Of a DNA stretch of 61,848 nt, positions 38,217 to 47,800 are shown piece by piece (position 1 is the first letter of the stretch; every line of letters starts with the position of its first letter). Source of the stretch: Mesenet sp031546805. GTDB lineage: Bacteria; Pseudomonadota; Alphaproteobacteria; Rickettsiales; Anaplasmataceae. A program made the position numbers and the translations under genes. The stretch lies in assembly GCA_031546805.1 (NCBI GenBank), contig JAVBJW010000023.1, forward strand, positions 1 to 61,848, written 5' to 3'. The notes under the pieces are model-generated. The model did no database searches and was not told the DNA's origin. It saw nothing but the letters and a program-made list of their open reading frames with translations.

Positions 38217-39554
38217 TTGAGCATATTCAACATAGCAGCAGATATAATTAAATTAATAAAAAAACGTAATTTAGATGCAGAGGTAATAATACATGAAACA
38301 AAAAAATTATCGGTTTCTATGCGTCTTTTAAAATTAGAAGAAATATCTGAATCTCAAAATTGCATAATAGGAATTAGGGCAATAGCTAATAAACATAAAT
38401 CTGCTTGTGTTTCAACTAATGATTTAAGTGATTTGAATGAAATAATTGCAAGAGTAGTAACTATGGCAGAAAATGCCCAAGAAGACCAATATCTTACTCT
38501 TGCTTCGCCAGATCAATTTGCAAATAATGCATCTACTATTAATTTAAATATTTTAGATAAAACTCTTATAACTACAGAAGATTTAAAAAAAATTACTCAA
38601 ACCACAGAGAATGCTGCCCTTTCTTATCATAGCAATATTACCAACTCTGAAGGGGCACATTCCTCTTGTTCTACAACTGAGACTACTCTAATGACTGCCA
38701 ATGGTTTTTTTAACTCATTCAGTAAATCAATCTTTTCCAATCAAGTTGCCGTTGTTGCAGGACAAAAAGATGATATGAAAGTTGGTTATGATTATTCTGT
38801 AGCATGTAATTTTAATGATTTATCTAATCCAGAAATATTAGGTGAAGAAGCAGCAAAAAAAGCATTGGATCAACTTAAATCACGCAAGGTTAAAACTTGT
38901 AAGGTTCCAGTTATTTTTGAAAAAAGAGCTGCTACAGAATTGCTCAAAAACTTTGCTACAGCAATAAATGGTAATAGCGTAGCAAACCAAACTTCTTTTT
39001 TAAGAAATAGCATGGGTACACAAATATTTAGTAGCGGTATAGATATAGTAGATGATCCTCTAATGCCAAGTGGAGTAGCATCAAGACCATTTGATGGAGA
39101 AGGTATAGCTGGAAGTAAAAATATATTAGTCAAGAATGGAATTTTAAAAAGCTGGATATTGGACTTATATTCTGCACAAAAACTGAAATTAAATACAACT
39201 GGCAATGCTGTGAGAAGCACAAATGCTTCTGTCAATCCTGGAGCAAGCAATCTTTATATCAAAAACGGTAATATCTTTCCTGAGGAATTAATACAGGATA
39301 TAAAAGAAGGGCTTTACATTACTGATCTTTTTGGTTTTGGTGTCAATTTGATCAACGGAGACTATAGTCAAGGTGCTTATGGTTTTTGGATACGTAATGG
39401 CAAGATAGCATATCCTGTTAGTGAAGTTACAGTTGCGAGCAATCTATTCTACATGTTTAACAACTTATCTGTAGCAAATGATTTAACTTTTTGTGGAGCT
39501 ATAAACTCACCAACAGTTAAAATTAGCGAGATGACTGTTGCTGGGTCTTGTTAA
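38217..39554 (+). CDS. pmbA: PmbA/TldE-family metalloprotease subunit
   Basis: 445 residues starting at a TTG supported by AAGGAGA a few bases upstream and by the 1-bp gap after folE. TldD/PmbA signatures: residues about 90-150 (SDLNEIIARVVTMAENAQED), RPFDGEGIAGSKNILVKNG, GNAVRSTNASVNPGASNLYI and the C-terminal GINSPTVKI-like ending (CGAINSPTVKISEMTVAG). The HExxxH zinc motif belongs to the TldD partner and is absent here, as expected for PmbA. The pair trims peptides such as microcins and CcdA in E. coli. Confidence 0.9.
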   Translation: MSIFNIAADIIKLIKKRNLDAEVIIHETKKLSVSMRLLKLEEISESQNCIIGIRAIANKHKSACVSTNDLSDLNEIIARVVTMAENAQEDQYLTLASPDQFANNASTINLNILDKTLITTEDLKKITQTTENAALSYHSNITNSEGAHSSCSTTETTLMTANGFFNSFSKSIFSNQVAVVAGQKDDMKVGYDYSVACNFNDLSNPEILGEEAAKKALDQLKSRKVKTCKVPVIFEKRAATELLKNFATAINGNSVANQTSFLRNSMGTQIFSSGIDIVDDPLMPSGVASRPFDGEGIAGSKNILVKNGILKSWILDLYSAQKLKLNTTGNAVRSTNASVNPGASNLYIKNGNIFPEELIQDIKEGLYITDLFGFGVNLINGDYSQGAYGFWIRNGKIAYPVSEVTVASNLFYMFNNLSVANDLTFCGAINSPTVKISEMTVAGSC

Positions 39555-39683
39555 GACTAGAAAGTATCCATAAAGTTTCAACCGACACAGGATTTATTAT
39601 TGAATAATCCCTTTAATTTAATATATTACTTTTAGTGCAATTATTACTTGCATTTTACATTTATTAAATTAGGGGGATGAATT

Positions 39684-40730
39684 ATGAATGAAACAGATGT
39701 AAAAAGCTTATATAGTCATTATATTAAAGAAATTAAAGATCATACAAATAAATTTGTACCAGATAAATATAATGGTCCTTTTGAAATGCGATTCAATGCG
39801 TTGCACAATTACTTTGTATTAGAACTATATTTTGATAATAATAATAAGAGATTAGCATTAATTGATCGAGCTGAAATACTTAACTATGAAAATAAAGATG
39901 AAAATCACAAAGTTATTTATCTTTCCGCAGTATTCGATGAAGAAATCCGAAACGCAATTTATGAATTTATTGAAAAATGTACAAGTAATAATATAAAATA
40001 TCTTGAATTCATAAAGTTTGATAGTAAAGAACAACTTTTTGAGTATTTTGACGGGCTTCCCAGTGATGCAAGATGTGCAACCTACTATCGTGAATTTTGT
40101 AATACAATAGTTGAAGTTAGAAAAATAGATTTTAACTGCAGCCAAGTACAAAAAAATCTAAATTCTACAAGAACAACAAACAATATTGTGCCTATTGCAA
40201 CACCGACTTCATTTGCGCCAAAATTTGATCAAGAAATTTATAACAAATCAATTAGCGCAACAATAAGTCCTCTTATAGACACGACTAATACTAATTTATC
40301 TGTACCACGGTTAAATACTACTGATTATAACGATAATATACCGAAACTAACTACATCGGCAGATAGTGATAATAGTTATTTGGCCTTTGTTGTGCTGTTT
40401 CTTATAGCTGCATTTTTAGTTTTTTTTATTTGTTGCAGAAGCCGCTTTCAAAGGAGAAATTCGGATATAAGTGTTATAAGGACTGTGGAACAATTAGAAG
40501 CTTTAGGAAGAGAGGAAATAGATGAACATCAATCAATTTCAGCAGGAAGTGAAGAAGATGACGAACAATCAGCTTCAATAATGGAGGAGAGTGAATGTTC
40601 ATCAACTTCAACAGAAGGTGAGCAGCCATCAGAATTAGAAGAAGTGAAAGTTGAAGGTGGTCAAAGATCATCAAGGCATACATCATCTGTGGTGACTCGA
40701 GCGCTAAATTGTTTGAGCACTAATTGTTAA
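39684..40730 (+). CDS. Hypothetical single-pass membrane protein with acidic tail
   Basis: 348 residues, with AGGGGG as ribosome-binding site eight bases before the ATG. The first 150 residues form a charged globular part (EMRFNALHNYFVLELYFDNN is typical of it). A Thr/Asn/Pro-rich linker runs to about 230. One membrane segment (YLAFVVLFLIAAFLVFFICC, about 233-252) comes next. A 95-residue tail is basic at first, then Glu/Ser-rich, and ends in a Ser/Arg stretch. No family is recognised. The build is the same as the protein at 28721-29431, and no signal peptide is seen. Confidence 0.6.
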   Translation: MNETDVKSLYSHYIKEIKDHTNKFVPDKYNGPFEMRFNALHNYFVLELYFDNNNKRLALIDRAEILNYENKDENHKVIYLSAVFDEEIRNAIYEFIEKCTSNNIKYLEFIKFDSKEQLFEYFDGLPSDARCATYYREFCNTIVEVRKIDFNCSQVQKNLNSTRTTNNIVPIATPTSFAPKFDQEIYNKSISATISPLIDTTNTNLSVPRLNTTDYNDNIPKLTTSADSDNSYLAFVVLFLIAAFLVFFICCRSRFQRRNSDISVIRTVEQLEALGREEIDEHQSISAGSEEDDEQSASIMEESECSSTSTEGEQPSELEEVKVEGGQRSSRHTSSVVTRALNCLSTNC

Positions 40731-40792
40731 TTACTAAGAGAGAGCTGGAGTAACTCTAATATCTATGTTACTTTAAAGCTTTTAAAGCTTAA

Positions 40793-42136
40793 ATGGCAAA
40801 AACGATTTATATATGTCAGTCCTGTGGTTATAGTACTCATAGGTGGGTAGGTAAGTGCATTGCTTGCGGCAGTTGGGACAGTATTGTTGAGGAACAAGTA
40901 GTAAAAAATAATGATCCTATAGTTTCCTCTGAACCTGTTTCAATAAAATCTCTATCTGACAGTAGTATTGCACCTCCATCTCGGTTTTTAACTGGTATAG
41001 ATGAGCTTGATCTTGTTTTTGGTGGAGGGATAGTTAAAGGTAGTAGTACACTAATTGGTGGTGAGCCTGGTGTTGGCAAATCTACTCTTTTACTAAAGGT
41101 TGCATCTACTTTGGCTAGTGATTCTTCTGAATGCCTTTACGTATCAGGGGAGGAATCGTTAGAACAGGTTAGCTTAAGAGCTGTGCGTCTTAAAATTGAT
41201 GAACCAAAAATAAAACTGCTTTCTACAGTTTCTTTATCTGATGTAATATCAGTAGTTAAAAAAAATAGCGATATTAGATTTTTGATTATTGATTCAATAC
41301 AGACCATGTATGATAGCAGAATTACATCTGCACCTGGTACTGTTGTTCAAGTTCGAACTTGTGCACATGAGCTAATTGTTTTAGCAAAAAAATTTGGTAT
41401 AGCACTTTTGCTAGTTGGACATATAACTAAAGATGGGCAAATAGCTGGGCCAAAAACTCTAGAGCATATGGTAGATACGGTGCTATATTTTGAGGGTGAC
41501 AACAGCAATCAGTTTCGTATTTTACGCGCTATAAAAAACAGATTTGGTCCAGCAAATGAAATAGGTGTTTTTGAGATGTCTGCATGTGGTTTAAGCCCTG
41601 TGAATAATCCTTCATCGCTATTTTTAATGGGAGCATTAGATAGAAAAATAGTTGGCAGTTCAATTTTTGCAGGTATCGAGGGCTCAAGGCCATTACTTGT
41701 TGAAGTGCAGGCTTTAATAGCTGGAACAAATATGGCAACTCCACGCAGGGCTGTAGTTGGTTGGGATATAAACAGACTAGCTATGATCATTGCTGTATTA
41801 AATGCCCGATGTAACATATTTTTAAGTGATAAAGAAGTGTATTTAAACATTGCTGGAGGTCTAAAGATTCAAGAACCTGCAGCTGACCTTGCTGTTGCTG
41901 CATCTCTGATTTCTAGCATGGTAAACCTTCCTTTGCCATCGGCGTCAATTATTTGTGGTGAGATTGCACTATCTGGTGAAATTAGAAATATATCACATAG
42001 CGATTTAAGGCTTAAAGAAGCTTGTAAGTTAGGGTTTAAAAGGGCAATAATGCCTGGAAAAAGCAAATATTCTATTTCTGGGATTGAAATCATAGAATTA
42101 AATCATATAAGGGAGTTAAAAAAAATTTTTGATTAG
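40793..42136 (+). CDS. radA: DNA repair protein RadA
   Basis: 447 residues. The N-terminal C4 zinc finger (CQSCGYSTHRWVGKCIACGS), a RecA-type ATPase core with Walker A GGEPGVGKSTLLL at about 88, the RadA-specific KNRFGPANEIGVF, and a C-terminal Lon-protease-like domain (VYLNIAGGLKIQEPAADLAV) without the catalytic Ser-Lys pair are all present. RadA drives branch migration of recombination intermediates. Everything is intact; the graveyard of IS fragments begins immediately downstream. Confidence 0.95.
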   Translation: MAKTIYICQSCGYSTHRWVGKCIACGSWDSIVEEQVVKNNDPIVSSEPVSIKSLSDSSIAPPSRFLTGIDELDLVFGGGIVKGSSTLIGGEPGVGKSTLLLKVASTLASDSSECLYVSGEESLEQVSLRAVRLKIDEPKIKLLSTVSLSDVISVVKKNSDIRFLIIDSIQTMYDSRITSAPGTVVQVRTCAHELIVLAKKFGIALLLVGHITKDGQIAGPKTLEHMVDTVLYFEGDNSNQFRILRAIKNRFGPANEIGVFEMSACGLSPVNNPSSLFLMGALDRKIVGSSIFAGIEGSRPLLVEVQALIAGTNMATPRRAVVGWDINRLAMIIAVLNARCNIFLSDKEVYLNIAGGLKIQEPAADLAVAASLISSMVNLPLPSASIICGEIALSGEIRNISHSDLRLKEACKLGFKRAIMPGKSKYSISGIEIIELNHIRELKKIFD

Positions 42137-42147
42137 ACGGTGTCAAT

Positions 42148-42300
42148 AAACCTCTTTCAAAACTCATATAGACAATTCTAAATTGTAAATAGCGGCAAAT
42201 AGGTTGAACTGAAGCGTTTTCGTCTATTTCGATATCTATCTGCGATAATTTTTAATCTTTTAATATAACGTTTTCAACTACCACCCTTTTGCTCAGGAGG
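42148..42300 (-). pseudogene. IS5-type transposase, decayed C-terminus with terminal repeat
   Basis: The minus strand shows RVVVENV (bases about 42270-42290), LKIIADRYRNRRKRF and, after another frameshift, FNLFAAIYNLELSI followed by a stop. This is the C-terminal end of an IS5-family DDE_4 transposase. At least two frameshifts separate these blocks. The outer end (AAACCTCTTTCAAAACTC at 42148-42165) resembles the terminal repeat of the MITE at 3013-3156 in 15 of 18 positions. The same protein family is represented by the fragments at 295-840. Confidence 0.6.
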
Positions 42301-42309
42301 ACTTTGTTA

Positions 42310-42706
42310 TATAGCTAGAATGTTTTAGAGAGAGAAAAAGCCTTTAAAAAATATGGTTACTAACGCATTTTATGATGCATATATAAGATATGTAAAGAAC
42401 TTAACATTAAACCTATAATCCGACCAATAAAGAATGCAACAGTTCGTAAAAAAAAGGATTGTTTATCAGAAAGAAACAATAATGTTATACAATCTTATGA
42501 AAACTATAAAGATGGTATAAAAGAATGGAAGATGATATAGCTTAAGATTGCATATTGAAGGCTTTTTCTTTAGGTTTAAAAAAACATTTGGATTTAGCTT
42601 GAAAAATAAGTCTGAAATGAATCGTGAAAAAGAGCTATTAATTAAATGCCATTTAATGAATAGATTTACTGAAATTGGTATGCCTAAATTTGAAATGGCT
42701 GCATAA
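42310..42706 (+). pseudogene. IS4/IS5-type transposase, decayed C-terminal half
   Basis: The plus strand encodes ICKELNIKPIIRPIKNATVR in a frame ending near 42540, then after a shift FKKTFGFSLKNKSEMNREKE followed by LLIKCHLMNRFTEIGMPKF and a TAA at 42704-42706. The final part, with the E-R(K)-spaced pattern and GMPxF end, fits DDE transposases of the IS4/IS5 superfamily but a different group from the fragment just upstream. Nothing functional is left. Confidence 0.55.
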
Positions 42707-42891
42707 ATTTTTTATATAAAACATTAATGTAAATAGCTATGCAACAATGCCGACCAGTCTTGAAATTTGCTTAAAACCATTTAATGATGTTAGAGTAGAT
42801 TAAAATAATAGAGTTATAAATCCAGTTTTATTGATGCTACTAAGTCTTTCATCGCACCTACAGATTGATTAAAATGAAACTATATATGAAT

Positions 42892-43170
42892 CTACTGAGC
42901 TTTTTCTTGCTCGCTTAGCTTAACTTCTATGACTTTTTCAATACCATCTTTGCCAATTGTAGGCACACCAATAAATAAGTCTTTGATGCCGTACTCACCA
43001 CTTAAGTAAGCAGCACATGGTAAAATACGTTTTTGGTCTTTTAAATAAGACTCAAGCATACAAATAGCGAAGGAGGCTGGTGCATAATAGGCAGAACCAG
43101 ATTTGAGTAGTTTAACAATTTCTGCCCCTCCACCACACTCAGAAATATTTTGCAACCCTATTTTTACTAG
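42892..43170 (-). pseudogene. Malate dehydrogenase, C-terminal fragment
   Basis: The C-terminal 80 residues of the ORF (GGGAEIVKLLKSGSAYYAPA, then ICMLESYLKDQKRILPCAAY and GEYGIKDLFIGVPTIGKDGI) are unmistakably the end of Rickettsiales malate dehydrogenase. The NAD-binding and catalytic halves are absent. Upstream residues (from the Met at 43218) do not match Mdh and come from the abutting IS66 fragment. The Leu-to-Phe type changes (PASFAICM where PAASAIAM is usual) show relaxed selection. A functional mdh must lie elsewhere. Confidence 0.7.
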
Positions 43171-43194
43171 CATCCATTTTAGCTCAAACATTTC

Positions 43195-43440
43195 CCTTGT
43201 GACCAACTTGGGCCCCAATTTTTCTGCTCCTTCTTGGCTTATCTTTTTTCATTTTGTATAATTCTTTGGAACTTGGTATCCATGAATTTTTTCAATTTAA
43301 ACCAAGCCTCTCTCTCAATTCTCAAGGCCTTGCTTTCTTCTAGCCTATTTACTTCTCTCCATAGTTCTCCTATTTTTGCTTCTAACTTTTCTTTTTTTAA
43401 CTTTCTCAGGGTTCTCAAAAATCAACTAGAAAATTATACT
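43195..43440 (-). pseudogene. IS66-type transposase, N-terminal fragment
   Basis: The minus strand has a coiled-coil stretch (LRKLKKEKLEAKIGELWREV) and then, across a stop, KDKPRRSRKIGAQVGHKG. This resembles the leader helix and the RKPGGQPGHKG segment at the front of IS66 transposases. It breaks off at about 43195 against the Mdh fragment. No catalytic part remains. Confidence 0.5.
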
Positions 43441-43600
43441 TATAAACTTCAATTATTATTCTATTATTTTCTTTTTAGCATCCCTACATATCTACTTCTT
43501 CCTCTCACATGAATGGATGCAGGTTTAATGCTCTTAGTTTTAGCTTTTTTATATATTTAGCTGTTGGTATTAATAAATTTACTTATCAATACCACACTTA

Positions 43601-45523
43601 TTATTTTGTATCTTCCTTATTTTTTATTTCTTGATAATCAGAATCAACTACTTTCTCTTCACCTGATCCATATCCTTCATCTGAATTATCACTTGTAGAG
43701 GAAGATGTATTTTGTTGTTGAGAAGCAGCATACATAGCCTCACCAAGCTTCATAGATGCTTGAGAAAGATTATCAATTTTTTGTTGAATTGACTCAATAT
43801 CATTCATATCATCAGATTTTATAGCTTCCTTTAACTCATTAATTGCATTTTCAATACTAGACTTATCACTTGCAGATACTTTATCACCATACTCTTTTAA
43901 AGATTTTTCTGTAGAGTGAAGTATGCTATCGGCATTATTTTTTACCTCAATAAGCTTCTTGCGTTTTTCATCTTCATTTGATTTTTCCTCTGCTTCTTTT
44001 ACCATGCGTTGTATCTCATCTTTAGATAACCCACCAGAAGATTGAATTGTTACTCTTTGCTCTTTACCAGAAGCTTTATCTTTAGCAGAAACGTTAACAA
44101 TACCATTTGCATCTATATCAAAGGTAACTTCAATTTGTGGCATGCCGCGTGGTGAAGGTGGTATACCCTCTAAACTAAACTGACCAAGCAACTTATTATC
44201 AGCAGCCATCTTTCTTTCTCCTTGATATACTTTTATTGTCACTGCAGTTTGATTATCTTCAGCAGTTGAAAAAACCTGAGATTTTTTAGTAGGAATAGTA
44301 GTGTTACGATCAATAAGAGGTGTAAAAACACCACCAAGGGTTTCTATTCCAAGAGAAAGAGGAGTTACATCAAGAAGAAGTACATCTCTTACATCTCCTG
44401 CAAGGATAGCTCCTTGTATAGCAGCACCTATTGCTACAACTTCATCTGGATTAACGCTTCTATTTGGATCCTTACCAAAAAATTCTTTTACCTTTTGTAT
44501 AACTTTTGGCATTCTTGTCATTCCACCAACTAACACCACTTCTCCTATAGATGAAGTAGTTAAATTAGCATCTTCAAGAGCTTTTTTACAAGGAGCAATA
44601 GTTCTCTCTATAAGATGGTCAACTAAACTTTCTAATTTTGCTCTGGTAAATTTTCTACTTAGATGTTTAGGACCACTGCTATCTGCAGTAATATAAGGAA
44701 GATGTATTTCTGTTTCCATAGAACTTGATAATTCTATTTTTGCTTTCTCTGCAGCTTCTTTGATTCTTGATATAGCTAATGGGTTAGAGCTCAAATCCAT
44801 TCCGTTTTCTTTTTTGAATTCGTCCAATAGATAATTTATTATACAATCATCAAAATCTTCACCTCCTAATTGAGTATCACCATTAGTAGACTTTACCTCA
44901 ATTACTCCTTCACTTATCTCCAATATAGAAATATCAAATGTACCTCCTCCTAAGTCATATACGGCAATAATATGATTGTGTTTTTTATCTGATCCATATG
45001 CTACAGCTGCAGCAGTTGGCTCATTTATTATTCTTACAACTGTAAAACCTCCTATTTCACACGCATCTTTTGTAGCTTTACGTTGAGCATCGTTAAAGTA
45101 AGCAGGAACAGTTACAACGACTTTCTTTACTTCTTGCCCAGTATAATTTTTTACTGTCTCAGTTGCTTTTTGCAACACAAGAGCAGCAACCTGACTCGGT
45201 GAAAGTTGCTTTCCTTTAACTTCAACCCATGCATCACCATTTTTCGCTCTGCATACATTTCCTTTTTTAACATCTCCTTTTTTAACATCATCAAACTTAC
45301 ATCCCATTATTCTTTTTGTTGTCATAAGCGTATTAGGATTTGTTGACGCTTGCCTTTTAGCTGGAGCACCAACTAATGTTTCACCTGAGTCTGCAAAAGC
45401 TACTACAGATGGGGTTGTTTTTGCACCTTCGTTATTTTCAATTACTATAACTTTACCAGCAATCATCAATGCAACGCAAGTGTTAGTAGTTCCTAAATCT
45501 ATACCTGCTATAATTTCTGTCAT
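43601..45523 (-). CDS. dnaK: Chaperone DnaK (Hsp70)
   Basis: 640 residues. The nucleotide-binding domain shows GIDLGTTNTCVAL, VVTVPAYFNDAQRKATKDAC, the phosphate-2 motif AVYDLGGGTFDISIL and VLVGGMTRMPKV. The linker DVLLLDVTPLSLGIETLGG leads to the substrate-binding domain and a helical lid with a Ser/Gln-rich, acidic end. ATG at 45523 has AGGAG nine bases upstream. An unusual tandem 15-bp duplication (45260-45289) repeats Asp-Val-Lys-Lys-Gly within the first 80 residues. It follows the RNase E/G gene on the same strand by 92 bp. Confidence 0.97.
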   Translation of the reverse strand: MTEIIAGIDLGTTNTCVALMIAGKVIVIENNEGAKTTPSVVAFADSGETLVGAPAKRQASTNPNTLMTTKRIMGCKFDDVKKGDVKKGNVCRAKNGDAWVEVKGKQLSPSQVAALVLQKATETVKNYTGQEVKKVVVTVPAYFNDAQRKATKDACEIGGFTVVRIINEPTAAAVAYGSDKKHNHIIAVYDLGGGTFDISILEISEGVIEVKSTNGDTQLGGEDFDDCIINYLLDEFKKENGMDLSSNPLAISRIKEAAEKAKIELSSSMETEIHLPYITADSSGPKHLSRKFTRAKLESLVDHLIERTIAPCKKALEDANLTTSSIGEVVLVGGMTRMPKVIQKVKEFFGKDPNRSVNPDEVVAIGAAIQGAILAGDVRDVLLLDVTPLSLGIETLGGVFTPLIDRNTTIPTKKSQVFSTAEDNQTAVTIKVYQGERKMAADNKLLGQFSLEGIPPSPRGMPQIEVTFDIDANGIVNVSAKDKASGKEQRVTIQSSGGLSKDEIQRMVKEAEEKSNEDEKRKKLIEVKNNADSILHSTEKSLKEYGDKVSASDKSSIENAINELKEAIKSDDMNDIESIQQKIDNLSQASMKLGEAMYAASQQQNTSSSTSDNSDEGYGSGEEKVVDSDYQEIKNKEDTK

Positions 45524-45566
45524 AAAAAACTACTCCTAAATTTATCAATTAAAGTTTATACCTAAC

Positions 45567-45594
45567 TATATAGTAACAATTTATCAGATTACAA
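45567..45594 (-). promoter_or_regulatory. Putative dnaK promoter
   Basis: On the minus strand, TTGTAA (45594-45589) and TATATA (45572-45567) are separated by 16 bp, a plausible sigma-70 promoter about 44 bp before the dnaK ATG. I see no clear heat-shock sigma-32 consensus in the gap. Confidence 0.35.
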
Positions 45595-45615
45595 CCCAAC
45601 TATCTCACAGTTAAA

Positions 45616-47445
45616 TTAATTTTGTGATTTTAAAAGACGCAACAACCACTTAGTTAACCAAGACTTGCTTTTTTCAGTATTGGTAATTTTATCTACATTG
45701 TCAAAAATGTTACTGCTTCTTTTCTGATTCTCTTGACCGTTCTTATCAACAATACAACCTGAAACAAGTGGATCTCCATAATTATCATTAGCACGAATAT
45801 CACCACCTTGTTTAAAGTAAAAGTCATCTATATCAAGATTATTATCAACATCAACGCAAAGTAGAATATTATATTCCTTTTCTATTTCAGATATAACATT
45901 ACGTTTATTATTAAAAATGTAGACAATAACCCAATGGTTTGCGTATAAATTAAAAATCTTATATTGATTTCTATCAGCAGCATATTTTAAATTACGTAGT
46001 ATAGAAAGTGCTATAACTTCCATTGACTTAATCTTTCCTATACCTTTGCAATAAAAACATTCAACAGTATTAGCTTCTAAAATACTTTGTTTTACCCTTT
46101 GTCTTGAAATCTCCATTAAACCAAAGGAATTAATATGTCCAAATTGAATCTTAGCTTTATCATTTTTGAAAGCTTGCTTTATAGCTGATTCAACCGCACG
46201 ACAGTACTGGTACTTTGCCATATCTATAAAGTCAATTACTATAAGACCAGACAAACCACGTAAATTAACTTGTCTAGCTAACTCCTGAACTGCCTCCATA
46301 TTAGTTTTATATGCTGTTTCTTCTATACTATTTTCACCTGTCATTTTGCCGGAATTTACATCTATTGATACTAAAGCCTCCGTTGGCGTTATTACTAAAT
46401 AACCACCAGATGGTAGTTCTACTACATTATTGTACAATTCCGATATTTGTTGCTCAATTTCATAATAAGAAAAAATTGGTAATCCACCCTTATACAATTT
46501 AGTCCGTAATTTATTTTTTAATAACTTAACGTATTCTTTTACTACTTCATAAGCTTCTTTACCTGATACTATAATTTCATTTACCTGATCGTCACAAAAA
46601 TCCCTTAACGATCTTGTAATAATATCAGCCTCATTGTATACAAGTGCTGGAGCTTTGATATTTGCAATATTATTTTGAATCTTCTGCCACATAGAATACA
46701 GATTATTATAATCTTGTTCTATTTCTTCCTTTTTCTTAAATGCACCAGCAGTTCTGATGATTAGACCAGTTCTTTCTTGCAATTGTATTGAGTCTAATAT
46801 TTCTTGTAAGTACTTTCTTGCATCAGCATCTTCTATCCTACGCGATACACCACCTCTACTACTAGAATTTGGCATTAGCACACAGTATCTACCAACTAAA
46901 GTTATATATGTTGAAAAGGATGCACCTTTGTGACTACGGACTTCTTTTGTGAGTTGAACTAAAATTTTCTGATTTAATTTTATTACATCTTGTAATTTAT
47001 ACTTTTTATAAGTTGGCAGATCCTCTTCGATATTGTTAAAGTGATTATTCTCATTATTATCTGAGTCCAAGGCTTCAGTTTGAGAGCATGAACTGCCATT
47101 TTGCTCTACATTATTATTCGAATCTTTATTACTTTGTGCATTTTCCGTATAAGAGTAGAACTGCTCAAGTAAAAGTTTTTTTTCATCTTCTGGAAGATGA
47201 TAATAGCTAGGTGATATTTCACAAAAAGGTAAAAAACCTTGCTTATTTTTGCCATATTCAATAAATACTGCTTGTAAAGAAGGTTCTATACGCTTAACTA
47301 AAGCAACATATATATTGCCTTTTGATTGCTTTTTCCCTTTGATCTCTTGCTCAAACTCTATCACCTTGCCACTATGCAAAGCAGCTACTCTAATTTCATC
47401 TGGACATATAGCATCTATTAATATTTTCTTACAGTGACTTGGCAC
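45616..47445 (-). CDS. rne: Ribonuclease E/G family endoribonuclease
   Basis: 609 residues. The S1 RNA-binding domain lies near 35-190, with family-typical VALVKRIEPSLQAVFIEYGK, and the catalytic RNase E/G core follows. ITPTEALVSIDVNSG gives the magnesium-binding Asp, RGLSGLIVIDFIDM follows, and the zinc-link CxxC (CFYCKG) is present. The acidic insert within S1 (residues about 95-125, Asn/Ser/Glu-rich) is longer than usual. The C-terminal scaffold of large RNase E proteins is short. It handles mRNA decay and rRNA/tRNA processing. Confidence 0.92.
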   Translation of the reverse strand: MPSHCKKILIDAICPDEIRVAALHSGKVIEFEQEIKGKKQSKGNIYVALVKRIEPSLQAVFIEYGKNKQGFLPFCEISPSYYHLPEDEKKLLLEQFYSYTENAQSNKDSNNNVEQNGSSCSQTEALDSDNNENNHFNNIEEDLPTYKKYKLQDVIKLNQKILVQLTKEVRSHKGASFSTYITLVGRYCVLMPNSSSRGGVSRRIEDADARKYLQEILDSIQLQERTGLIIRTAGAFKKKEEIEQDYNNLYSMWQKIQNNIANIKAPALVYNEADIITRSLRDFCDDQVNEIIVSGKEAYEVVKEYVKLLKNKLRTKLYKGGLPIFSYYEIEQQISELYNNVVELPSGGYLVITPTEALVSIDVNSGKMTGENSIEETAYKTNMEAVQELARQVNLRGLSGLIVIDFIDMAKYQYCRAVESAIKQAFKNDKAKIQFGHINSFGLMEISRQRVKQSILEANTVECFYCKGIGKIKSMEVIALSILRNLKYAADRNQYKIFNLYANHWVIVYIFNNKRNVISEIEKEYNILLCVDVDNNLDIDDFYFKQGGDIRANDNYGDPLVSGCIVDKNGQENQKRSSNIFDNVDKITNTEKSKSWLTKWLLRLLKSQN

Positions 47446-47800
47446 TTACGCAACCACAAACTTAAAATTATCAAATCTTAAATTCTATTAAACAGTACCT
47501 ACAACTGTCAAGTATTTTAATACTATGTAACTTGTAAATTATCAAAATTAGACTGATTTATTACATTATATAAACTAGCCTTTTAGTTCATTATTGAAAC
47601 TTTCATTTATTAAAGAATTTGAATTAACTTTCGTATCTTGCCTATTTTAGAATAACTTCACCCCTTTTTAGTAATGGTCTTGTGAATAACCAGAATTTTG
47701 GCAGAACTTAAAGAAGATGGAATTTAGGTTTTAAAATAAATTGAATTTTTTTAAAAAGTAAGTAAATCTTAAAGGTTGTAGCTTACCATGGTGCAAGTTA
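47446..47800. other. Divergent non-coding gap between rne and secF
   Basis: 355 bp that should hold promoters for both genes. It is AT-rich with several TATAAT-like hexamers, but none has a convincing -35 partner. No RNA gene, repeat or transposon piece is visible. Confidence 0.4.

Noticed and set aside
40474..40686. Leu-rich open frame opposite the end of the membrane-tailed gene
   Set aside because: It is the reverse reading of Glu/Ser-rich codons, which gives Leu-rich nonsense. The same applies to 59551-59751 opposite the acidic tail of virD4.
44301..44696. A 131-codon open frame antisense to dnaK
   Set aside because: It mirrors the highly conserved dnaK codons on the other strand and resembles no protein. 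The same holds for antisense frames inside gdh, radA, pmbA and the GTA tail gene.
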